DNA from: Superficieibacter electus
GTDB lineage: Bacteria > Pseudomonadota > Gammaproteobacteria > Enterobacterales > Enterobacteriaceae
NCBI RefSeq assembly: GCF_002915575.1
Contig: NZ_PQGD01000017.1
Span: forward strand, 56,015-120,014
DNA length: 64,000 bases
Direction: 5' to 3'
A program made the translations under genes and the position numbers. The notes under the pieces were generated by a model. That model saw only the letters and a program-made list of their open reading frames with translations, searched no databases and was not told the origin of the DNA. Each line of letters begins with the position of its first letter. Within the stretch, counting starts at the first letter, position 1. Shown here one piece after another: positions 57,501 to 64,000 of this stretch.

Positions 57501-58352
57501 GCCAGTGGCGTTGAGCGTGCCCTGGTTAGAATCAATATCCAGCACATCCAGTTGGGTATTGCCGTTAATACTGCTGACCTTCAGCAGCATGGTATTCACC
57601 GTAATATCGGTATCGCCGGTCAGTCGTAACTGTTCGCCGCGAAATTCTTCGATATTCAGATTCAGCGGCAGATGAACGTCGGTCATTTCCGGCAGCACTG
57701 GCTTAGCGAAAAGGTCTTTTAGCGTTTCACCCAGCGGTTTCTCATCCGGCCGAGGATTGTCGATTTTCGGTTCCACGACCTCTTCCTGGGCAACGTCCGC
57801 CACTTTTGGCAGGGCGATCAGCAGCCCCTGCAACGAGGTGGGCTTGAAGGTCAGATCCTTGTCCTGCCATTCCAGTCCCGAGGAAAAATGCATCACCGAT
57901 ACCGTGGTATCGTCGATTTTAATATTGACGTTATTGAGTGCGATACGGCTTAAGGTAATGGGATACGGCGTGGAGAGATCGAGCGGACCGCTGTCCTCGT
58001 CTTCTTTCTGCGCGGCGGGCGGCATTTTTTTCGTATCCACCGTCACGTTGATATCCGACAGCGCAATGTCGTTAACACACAGGCTGCTCTGCTTCAGGCA
58101 GGCGAGGCTGACCGAAAGATGCACCTGCCCGGCGTTGACCGCTACGCCAGGCTGGTCATAGCGAATATTTTTCAGCGTCAGATCGCGCCAGCCGCCTGTC
58201 ACCTGGCCGATTTGCAGCCCCGGCACCCAGCGATTTGCCGCGCTGAAGACCAAATGCAGACCGCTTTTTGTCCCCACCAGGAACGCGACGGTGCCCAGCA
58301 GCAGTACAATAAAAATCAGCACCCCGAGGCTTATCTTCTTCCATAAACTCAT
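54576..58352 (-). CDS. tamB: TamB, AsmA-like bridge protein
   Basis: A 1258-residue inner-membrane-anchored protein (helix about 7-28) that spans the periplasm as a long hydrophobic beta-groove; C-terminal DUF490/TamB domain (about 900-1258), ending DLLYQFEF. With TamA and the AsmA family it helps move phospholipids to the outer membrane and assemble some outer-membrane proteins. Its ATG overlaps the tamA stop (ATGA). Confidence 0.97.
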   Translation of the reverse strand: MSLWKKISLGVLIFIVLLLGTVAFLVGTKSGLHLVFSAANRWVPGLQIGQVTGGWRDLTLKNIRYDQPGVAVNAGQVHLSVSLACLKQSSLCVNDIALSDINVTVDTKKMPPAAQKEDEDSGPLDLSTPYPITLSRIALNNVNIKIDDTTVSVMHFSSGLEWQDKDLTFKPTSLQGLLIALPKVADVAQEEVVEPKIDNPRPDEKPLGETLKDLFAKPVLPEMTDVHLPLNLNIEEFRGEQLRLTGDTDITVNTMLLKVSSINGNTQLDVLDIDSNQGTLNATGTARLADNWPVDLTLNSTLNVDPLKGEKVKIKVGGALREQLELGINLSGPVDMVLRGQTRLAEAGLPLNLDITSQQLYWPFTGEKQYQADNLKLKLTGKATDYTLSFRTAVKGQDVPAATITLDAKGNEQQINLDKLTVAALQGTTELKALLDWQQAISWRGELALKGINTAKEFPDWPSKLDGLIKTRGSLYGGSWQMDVPEMKITGNVKQNKVLVDGAVKGNSYLQWTIPKLHLALGRNSADVKGELGVKDLNLDATIDAPGLDNALPGLGGTAKGLLKVRGTVEAPQLLADITARGLRWQELSVAQARIEGDIKSTDQIAGNMNVRVERIAQGDLNVRLLTLEAKGSEKQHQLQLRMQGDPVSGQLDLTGSFDRQAQRWKGTLSNTRFQTPVGPWVLNRAIALDYRNQEQKISIGPHCWTNPNAQLCVPQPIDAGAEGRAVVNLNRFDLAMLKPFMPDTTQASGIFSGKADVSWDTTKEGLPQGSVTLAGRNVKVTQIVNDAPLPVAFSTLNLNAELRNNRAQLEWLMRLTNNGQFDGQVQIRDPQGQRNLGGNVNIRNFSLAMVNAIFSRGEKAAGTLNANLRLAGNAQSPQLFGQMQLNGAELDANFMPFDMQPSQLAMNFNGMSSTLQGVVRTRQGEIALNGDADWSQIDNWRARIAAKGSRVRITVPPMVRLDVSPDIVFTATPQLFTLDGSADVPWARIVVHELPESAVGVSSDEVMLKNDLQPEEPKTAAIPINSNLVVHVGNNVRLDAFGLKARLTGDLKVAQDKQGLGLNGQINIPEGRFHAYGQDLIVRKGELLFSGPPDQPLLNIEAIRNPESTENDVIAGVRVTGTADEPKAEVFSDPAMSQQEALSYLLRGQGLDSEQSDSDAMTSMLVGLGVAQSGQVVGKIGETFGVSNLALDTQGVGDSSQVVVSGYVLPGLQVKYGVGIFDSLATLTLRYRLMPKLYLEAVSGIDQALDLLYQFEF

Positions 58353-60082
58353 AATTCAGGCCCCAGACCGATGTAAAACTGTAAGTCGTGCTTATCTTTA
58401 TCCCCTACCGGAACGGCAAAATCGAGTTTTACCGGACCGACCGGCGACTGCCAGCGCACACCGACGCCGGTCCCGGTTTTGAAATCGCTCTTGCGAATGT
58501 CGCTCACTGCCTCGCCGCTGTCGACAAACACTGCGCCCCACCATTTACCGGTAACGTTATACTGATATTCCAGCGATCCAGTGGCAAGTTTCGACGCACC
58601 TTTGAGTTTTCCGTCGCTGTCTTCCGGTGAAATAGACTTATATTTGTAGCCGCGAATGCTGCGATCGCCCCCGGCGAAGAAGCGTAAATCCGGCGGCACG
58701 CGGTCAAAGTCACCGGTTTCAATCCAGCCAAGATTGCCGCGCATGACAAAGCGGTGCTTATCATACAATGAGCGAATCCAGACGTTCTGCGCCTGGAAGA
58801 CCGAGAAATCGACATCCGAACCCCAGGCCGTGTTGGAATAGTCGATAGAGTAGCGCTGGGAGTCGCCCCACGTTGGCATCAGGCCACCACGAGAGCGGGT
58901 ACGGCTGATCATCACGCCCGGATAAAGCAGCATGGTGGTGTGGGTTTCATTACCCTGGGTAAAGTGATCGAGGCTCCAGCGCAGGTTAATGGCGCGCTGC
59001 CAGCCGCTCGACAAATCCCAGTAGCGCGACAGTGCCAGTGTGGTGGAATCAGCTTCGGTGTCATTCAGATCGGTACGCTTCACGCCGCCCTGCACCAGAT
59101 AGTATTGCTCCAGCGGGTTCTTCAGCAGCGGCACTTTATAGCTGAAATCCAGCACCTGCTCTGGTGCGGAGATACTGGCGCTGGTGGTCAGGCTGTGACC
59201 GTAGGAGTTCATCCATGGCTTTTTCCAGGTGGCTTTCACGCGCGGACCGACATCGGTGGAGTAACCCACGCCAGTTTCAATGGTATTTTCCACGCGCGGC
59301 GACACCACGCCATGCAGCGGCAGCACTTTGGTTTTGCGTGCCTTATCAAACTCCGGCGCGACAATCACCGAGTTAAACCAGCCGGTCGCCGACAACCGGC
59401 GGTTCAGTTCCGCCAGATCCTTCGACTGGTAATAATCGCCCTCTTTAAACGGCACCAGATTTTGTAAATACTCATCGCGGATTTGCGAGTTTTCAAAGGT
59501 CACCGCGCCAAAGCGGTAGCGCTCGCCGCTGTCGTAGTCGATATCCCAGAAGGCCTGGTGACGGTCAAGCGCCACGCCTAACTGGCTTTTTTTGAACTCG
59601 CTGTCAAAGTAGCCTTTATGCAGCGAGACGTTGGTCAGCCCTTTTTTAAAACGTTCGTAATCACCGTGATTTAGCACAGTACCGGTGGCCGGGCGCTTAT
59701 TGAGTAACTCAAGATAATCCTGATCGGTTCGTGCGCCGCCGCGCAGGATCACATTGGTGCCGCCAATACGTACCGGCTCACCGGCCGAGACGCGGGCAAT
59801 CAGCACCTGGCGGCCTTTCTCCGGCGGCGGACGCAGTTCAAAATCAATGGTTGGCTCATAGTAACCCAGCGCCTTTAACCCTTCGCGGATGGCATCATCC
59901 ACGCGCGCACGAAAGCGCTGGTCCGGCGTCACTTCATCGCTCTCGATGGTGGATAGCTGGGCACGAACGTTTTTTTGTAATTGGCCTGTCAGCCCTTCGA
60001 CCTGCAAGCGAACATTCGCCGCGCTGGCCGCGCCGCTGAGCAGCAGTAAACTGGTCCAACATAACTGGCGGATCTGTGGCAC
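58349..60082 (-). CDS. tamA: TamA, Omp85-family outer-membrane protein
   Basis: A 577-residue outer-membrane protein with signal peptide (about 1-21), three POTRA domains (about 22-265) and a 16-strand Omp85 barrel; the lid-lock motif [12 protein letters not shown] (about 472-483) is present. Divergent from msrA across 211 bases. Confidence 0.97.
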   Translation of the reverse strand: MPQIRQLCWTSLLLLSGAASAANVRLQVEGLTGQLQKNVRAQLSTIESDEVTPDQRFRARVDDAIREGLKALGYYEPTIDFELRPPPEKGRQVLIARVSAGEPVRIGGTNVILRGGARTDQDYLELLNKRPATGTVLNHGDYERFKKGLTNVSLHKGYFDSEFKKSQLGVALDRHQAFWDIDYDSGERYRFGAVTFENSQIRDEYLQNLVPFKEGDYYQSKDLAELNRRLSATGWFNSVIVAPEFDKARKTKVLPLHGVVSPRVENTIETGVGYSTDVGPRVKATWKKPWMNSYGHSLTTSASISAPEQVLDFSYKVPLLKNPLEQYYLVQGGVKRTDLNDTEADSTTLALSRYWDLSSGWQRAINLRWSLDHFTQGNETHTTMLLYPGVMISRTRSRGGLMPTWGDSQRYSIDYSNTAWGSDVDFSVFQAQNVWIRSLYDKHRFVMRGNLGWIETGDFDRVPPDLRFFAGGDRSIRGYKYKSISPEDSDGKLKGASKLATGSLEYQYNVTGKWWGAVFVDSGEAVSDIRKSDFKTGTGVGVRWQSPVGPVKLDFAVPVGDKDKHDLQFYIGLGPEL

Positions 60083-60293
60083 ATTTTCTCCTGAATATCC
60101 TTGTCTCCACCCCTACTGGAAACACACTGCCGCTCCATAGCGTAACAAAGTCCCAACAACAGGACTTGAAAAACAGACAACATCCCAAATATTTCTTATG
60201 TTTAAATCTAGACTGATTCAGCGTAGTTATTGTGTTAAAAGACACGCCTCGTTACAACCCTAACGACAATTTCTGTTTCGGGAGAACAGCATC

Positions 60294-60929
60294 ATGAGTT
60301 TATTCGACAAAAAAGAGTTTGTTTCTCAGGCCGATGCGCTGCCCGGACGCAATACGCCCATGCCGGTTGCCTCGCTGCACGCGGTCAATCAACACTCGAT
60401 GACCAATGTGCCGGACGGTATGGAAATCGCCATTTTTGCCATGGGCTGCTTCTGGGGTGTTGAACGTTTATTCTGGGTGCTGCCCGGCGTTTACAGCACC
60501 GCAGCAGGCTATTGCGGCGGTTATACGCCAAATCCGACCTACCGTGAAGTATGTTCCGGGGAGACGGGTCATGCCGAAGCGGTACGCGTGGTATACGATC
60601 CAAACGTCATCAGCTATGAACAGCTGTTGCAGGTATTCTGGGAAAATCACGATCCGGCTCAGGGCATGCGTCAGGGCAACGACCACGGCACGCAGTATCG
60701 TTCCGCTATCTATCCGCTAACGCCGGAGCAGGATAAGGCAGCACATGCCAGCCTCGAACGTTTTCAGGCGGCGATGCAGGCGGCGGGCGATACGCGCCAT
60801 GTTACTACCGAGATCAAAACGGCCACGCCGTTCTACTATGCGGAAGATGACCACCAGCAGTATCTGCATAATAACCCGTACGGATATTGTGGGATTGGTG
60901 GAATTGGAGTGTGTTTGCCGCCCCAGTAA
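60294..60929 (+). CDS. msrA: Peptide methionine sulfoxide reductase MsrA
   Basis: A 211-residue enzyme reducing S-methionine sulfoxide. Catalytic Cys52 in [12 protein letters not shown]; recycling cysteine in the C-terminal [21 protein letters not shown] precedes the ATG. After its stop the sequence turns accessory: hairpin, PAAR remnant and T6SS genes. Confidence 0.98.
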   Translation: MSLFDKKEFVSQADALPGRNTPMPVASLHAVNQHSMTNVPDGMEIAIFAMGCFWGVERLFWVLPGVYSTAAGYCGGYTPNPTYREVCSGETGHAEAVRVVYDPNVISYEQLLQVFWENHDPAQGMRQGNDHGTQYRSAIYPLTPEQDKAAHASLERFQAAMQAAGDTRHVTTEIKTATPFYYAEDDHQQYLHNNPYGYCGIGGIGVCLPPQ

Positions 60930-60989
60930 GAGGAAATCATTTACGAAAAGTCAGCCAGGGGCTGGCGGAGAAGTAATGGTAAAAACATG

Positions 60990-61018
60990 CACTATACCCT
61001 TGGGTTAGGGGTATAGTG
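60990..61018. repeat. Perfect 10-bp inverted repeat downstream of msrA
   Basis: CACTATACCC and GGGTATAGTG flank a 9-base loop, 61 bases past msrA. There is no T tract, so it is either a weak terminator or a boundary element of the accessory module. I see no gene in 60930-61127. Confidence 0.55.
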
Positions 61019-61127
61019 GGTGATTGGTAGATTTTCCTATTAGCTTTAATATAAGCTGCTCAGATAATAAACCATCAGCCTTCAGCATAAAATGCAGAAT
61101 TTTATGATGCTTTAGTCTTCCCGATAA

Positions 61128-61321
61128 TCAGTCAATATCGACCGTACCACTTCCGATTACCACCCCGCCACAGTCAACTGCATCGCCTGTTCTGGCAGCG
61201 GGCAAGCCGTCAATAAATACCGTGGCAGAACCGCCCGCTATTTTACTCGGATGGGCGGATGTGACGGTCTGGAATGCGGCGTCAGCGGGTTACCCGTCCG
61301 GGCAGCTGTGGGTATACTAAT
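61128..61321 (-). pseudogene. PAAR-domain spike protein remnant
   Basis: Read leftward, one frame gives PTAARTGNPLTPHSRPSHPP, then one base is missing (about 61253-61257), and the next frame gives HPSKIAGGSATVFIDGLPAA, RTGDAVDCGGVVIGSGTVDID and stop. These are the repeated P-A-A-R-x-G-D and xGSxTVxI signatures of T6SS PAAR tips. About 35 N-terminal residues and the start codon are missing. The non-coding gap on to 61533 is AT-rich and shows nothing else. Confidence 0.8.
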
Positions 61322-61533
61322 TCCTTAATATTGACTATATGTTCAATGGTTTAAAAATATTGTAGAATCATTTTTACATTTAATACCCACTGACTAAAAC
61401 TGGCGTAACTGCCAATTTTCTGAATAGCAGGATTAGCTAAAATATTGAACATAACATTATAATTACACAGCGTACCACTCCATAACAAATAGATGCCACT
61501 TAAAAATAAAAAACTAATTTTCAAAAAATTACT

Positions 61534-62451
61534 TCAATCATTTTTATAGAAAGAATGCAGAGCACTCCCATCAATCAAAACATTCACCTGATTAGTCCTT
61601 ATTTCAAAGTAATCATCATCACTAAGTCCATAATACCCTAGCTTACTAAAAAAATCTTCTATATCAGGGTATCCAAACTCACAGGACCACCTAACCCTAT
61701 CAATGAAGTCCACACTTTTACGTCCCTCACATGTGTATTGCCATTTCAGAATGGAAAAAAGAGAGGAAAAGATTGATTGTTCGATAAACCATTCATCCTT
61801 AACTATAGAATATTCCAATGTCCTAATATTATAACGCCGAATTCCTGGAGGAAAAGCATATGCGTCATTAAGTTTAACTGTAAAGTCGTATGTTTCTCCT
61901 GCACGGATCTTATGCCAACTTTTCTTCTCCTCCCCATCATCGAATTGGCAACGCCTACCAAGATAATCAAGATGGATACTATCTGCATTTATTGAAAAAG
62001 CGTTTCCGCATAATGGATAAAAATATAAATCTGCAGGTAACCTGTTACGATAAATATAAAAAGAATGAACACTTCCATTATAAAAAGTCACCATAGCTAA
62101 CAAATTACCATCTTTTTGTCTCACCTTTAGACGAACATCTAATTTATATTTAGATTTATTGAATTCATTTTGCGCATCACTTAACTCATAATTATTGAAT
62201 ATTTTATTGGTAGAATAATCTAGATCGCTGAAATATTGCCAAATAGCGGGCGCATCATGCTTTTCGCCATCCCAAATAAGAGAACCGTAACCATACCGTG
62301 TAAGAAGCACTTCTTCGCTTGCTGAAGCATAAGGTATAAAAGATAGAATTAAAAAAACTACTAACGCACTGAAACCAAATAAAACATTTAATAAAAATAC
62401 ATGCTTAATTTTACATAAAAAAATATTTACATTGTGGTAAAAAGTAATCAA
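61534..62451 (-). CDS. Probable T6SS immunity protein, membrane-anchored, M35-prodomain-like
   Basis: A 305-residue protein that opens with one long hydrophobic segment (about 18-43, ending YASASEE), so it is exported or anchored facing the periplasm. The core (about 98-215) has the pattern of the prodomain of aspzincin peptidases: VTFYNGSVHSFYIYRNRL, a hydrophobic F-x-I strand, LDYLGRRC, then IRAGETYDFTVKLNDAYAF. The C-terminal 85 residues are unknown. The start is a TTG at 62451 with AGGGGG upstream; no ATG is available. Gene order (VgrG, effector, this gene) fits immunity. AT-rich and probably acquired. Function is inferred. Confidence 0.65.
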   Translation of the reverse strand: MITFYHNVNIFLCKIKHVFLLNVLFGFSALVVFLILSFIPYASASEEVLLTRYGYGSLIWDGEKHDAPAIWQYFSDLDYSTNKIFNNYELSDAQNEFNKSKYKLDVRLKVRQKDGNLLAMVTFYNGSVHSFYIYRNRLPADLYFYPLCGNAFSINADSIHLDYLGRRCQFDDGEEKKSWHKIRAGETYDFTVKLNDAYAFPPGIRRYNIRTLEYSIVKDEWFIEQSIFSSLFSILKWQYTCEGRKSVDFIDRVRWSCEFGYPDIEDFFSKLGYYGLSDDDYFEIRTNQVNVLIDGSALHSFYKND

Positions 62452-62527
62452 ATGCCACCCCCTGAACTTACCTCATATGAAACATGTTAAGTTATTTTTC
62501 CGCCACTTTAAGGATTATTCATAACTA

Positions 62528-63344
62528 CTATTTTTCATTCTCAACATCTGCCTTTTCTTCATCACTGAGGCCTAAGCAAAAATACTTTTCAACATTATAT
62601 GCATTTTTAAAAACATACTGATTACCATTTTTTTTAGATCTTTAGCTGTTCCTAAATAATTCTTTTCTCTACTGAAACCACCTTTCGTTGGTATATCATC
62701 TGTTCCCATACCTCCATATTTTCCATTTTCACCAGACCGGTAATAATGAGATAACTCGTGGCAAAGGCTTGATACTTGAGACTCAACACCTGTAAGTGGC
62801 TTACATACAAAACGCTGAAATATATTTATTTTTAATGTAGTCTCATATAAATCAAGAGATAAAGATAATGTCTGATCAGCGGGTACATTTGCTGTAGCCC
62901 GATCGTCATCTGTTAAATTAACAAAATTACCATGAATCCGCTCATTACCGTTAACCGGATCCTTAACTTTTAAGTGTTCGCATATAACTATCATTCTATC
63001 AACACCCTCCTTCATAAACTGATAAGCTGTAATGTTTTCTCTTTTTTCAATGTAAGGATCTCTAGGCGTATCAGGATCTTCTTTTTTTGCTTTGTTTTTT
63101 TCTTCCTCACTATCAATAGTTATCACCGCATCATATTTCATACCAAATATTTCCAAAAATTCTTGTTTTCATTGCTCCCCCAATTCTCTATTTTAAGCAT
63201 TTTCGCTCTTTTTTTAAGAATAATCATTTGAGCTTTCAAGGCCTTTGCCATCATTTTTTTGAAGTGATCAGTAACCTGGAACTCTTCTACACACTTTTCT
63301 GTATTAACAGTTTTTGCTGTCGAACTTTTTTTACCATTATTCAT
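62528..63344 (-). pseudogene. T6SS effector, aspzincin (M35)-like metallopeptidase, two frameshifts
   Basis: Three frames together encode one protein of about 270 residues. Piece 1 (63344-63138) starts MNNGKKSSTAKTVNTEKC and reaches KIENWGSNE. A lost A in the A4 tract at 63166-63169 shifts to piece 2 (from about 63163), QEFLEIFGMKYDAV, which carries the zinc motif HELSH (62746-62760) and GTDD 14 residues later. At the A8 tract 62628-62635 a second shift leads to piece 3, NGNQYVFKNAYNVEKYF, ending at TAG 62528. HExxH plus GTxD is the aspzincin signature, with a longer spacer here. The start overlaps the VgrG stop (ATGA). As read, no full-length product is made. Confidence 0.75.
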
Positions 63345-64000
63345 TTACGCCCCCCCAAAAGCATATCAATATTCTGACTTAATAATCTGACTTCTATTGT
63401 CTGCTTAGTGTCAGTAGTAAATATTTCTGTGTATCCGTCTTTATCTGTTTCTCCGCGCGCTTGCGTACCATTCTCAAAATAGGCGATATAACAAGTCTCC
63501 GAGTACGGCACCCCGTTATCATTCGTGAAATGGAACTGAAGGGTATATTTCCCCGGGTCGTCGTCATCGTCACCGGAGTCATCACCTCCAGAGCTAGCTG
63601 AAGCATCTCCTCCTCCGTTCCCGGCCCCGTTATCTCCTCCGTCGCCGTTATCCTCTCCGTCTTCTGAGCCATCCTCGTTGTCATCTTCCTCATCCGCCAG
63701 CACCGCCAGTACACCCGGCTGCATCACCCCCACCGGCGTCCCCGCACTCCCCCCGCCGTTCAGGTTTATCCTCGGCCCCGTGATATCCACACCACCCGCC
63801 TGAATGACGATGAATGACGCACCCGCCTTCAGGCTTATCTGACTGCTGCTCTCCAGCACGATGTCGCCCTCCACCTTTATCCCCAGCGCCCCGCTCACCT
63901 TCCTTGCCAGGTCTCCCTTCACCTCCAGGCTGTGCGTCCCCCCGACCCGGCTGATATGGTCTCCCGTCGTGCTCTGCTCCTGCTTCCCTTCCACCGTCAC
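63341..64000 (-). CDS. VgrG, type VI secretion spike protein, C-terminal part
   Basis: The window ends inside this gene; 219 codons are present. The first part (to about residue 95 of the fragment) is the repetitive gp5-like beta-helix of VgrG (VGGTHSLEVKGDLARKVSG, GIKVEGDIVLES, LKAGASFIVIQAGG, GPRINLNGGG). Next comes a 50-residue linker of mostly Asp, Glu, Gly, Asn and Ser (about 100-150), then a beta-rich extension (YTLQFHFTNDNGVPYSETCY, then ARGETDKDGYTEIFTTDTKQ) like transthyretin-type VgrG domains that hold effectors. It is followed directly by the effector gene. Confidence 0.88.
   Translation of the reverse strand: MTVEGKQEQSTTGDHISRVGGTHSLEVKGDLARKVSGALGIKVEGDIVLESSSQISLKAGASFIVIQAGGVDITGPRINLNGGGSAGTPVGVMQPGVLAVLADEEDDNEDGSEDGEDNGDGGDNGAGNGGGDASASSGGDDSGDDDDDPGKYTLQFHFTNDNGVPYSETCYIAYFENGTQARGETDKDGYTEIFTTDTKQTIEVRLLSQNIDMLLGGRK

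Noticed and set aside
61006-61534. A further complete gene between msrA and the immunity gene
   Set aside because: Only PAAR fragments in two frames are seen; the rest is AT-rich with no start and ribosome binding site.
63138-63175. Programmed ribosomal frameshift at the first effector lesion
   Set aside because: GAAAAC is not a good slippery heptamer: a -1 shift would place the tRNA for GAA on TGA. A lost base is simpler. The A8 site downstream is left open.
61128-63344. Sequencing error as the cause of all three frameshifts
   Set aside because: Not excluded, but about 60 conserved genes in the window, several with homopolymer runs, show no frameshift, while three cluster in one accessory module. 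Decay is the better reading until reads are checked.

Overview
The window is chromosomal DNA of an enterobacterium (Enterobacteriaceae, near Escherichia, Salmonella and Citrobacter). About 60 genes follow the E. coli order of the 68-72 min region, with proteins that look roughly 90 percent or more identical to their E. coli counterparts. A Citrobacter, possibly of the C. rodentium type, is my best guess from the rearrangement, the gene decay and the type VI secretion genes, but this is inference. No plasmid, phage or CRISPR signature is visible.

Layout. 1-8 kb: the yhbO-yhbP-yhbQ-yhbS-ubiT / ubiU-ubiV-yhbW cluster, which includes O2-independent ubiquinone synthesis. Two accessory genes (a YafK-like L,D-transpeptidase homologue and an unknown 180-residue protein) sit between yhbW and mtr. 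8-20.5 kb: a leftward RNA and translation block, metY-rimP-nusA-infB-rbfA-truB-rpsO-pnp-nlpI-yrbN-deaD. 20.5-36 kb: argG, tRNA-Leu(GAG), secG, glmM, folP, ftsH, rlmE, yhbY, greA, dacB, obgE, yhbE, rpmA, rplU, ispB and sfsB. 36-48 kb: envelope biogenesis, with murA, ibaG and the mlaFEDCB phospholipid transporter reading left, then kdsD-kdsC-lptC-lptA-lptB and rpoN-hpf-ptsN-rapZ-npr reading right. yrbG, expected between mlaF and kdsD, survives only as a 340-nt remnant. 48-54 kb: a DUF3829-type lipoprotein gene, yrbL, mtgA, elbB, the sRNA ArcZ and arcB. 54-61 kb: the ytfP-tamB-tamA/msrA block, which in E. coli lies near 95 min, is joined directly upstream of arcB, so a rearrangement breakpoint lies at about 54.1-54.2 kb. 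61-64 kb: an AT-rich accessory module, read leftward: the end of a VgrG spike protein, a metallopeptidase-type T6SS effector broken by two frameshifts, a probable immunity gene, and a PAAR remnant.

The most interesting region is 61.1-64.0 kb. The VgrG stop overlaps the effector start (ATGA). The effector carries HELSH and a GTDD motif like the aspzincin (M35) peptidases. It is interrupted by one-base losses in two A tracts, and repairing both in silico gives one protein of about 270 residues. The next gene encodes a signal-anchored protein whose core resembles the inhibitory prodomain of M35 peptidases, which suggests an immunity protein of prodomain type. A frameshifted and truncated PAAR follows. 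Other notable points are an FtsH gene that stops exactly at the position where E. coli FtsH trims itself, and a perfect inverted repeat that brackets the yhbW leader and covers its ribosome binding site.
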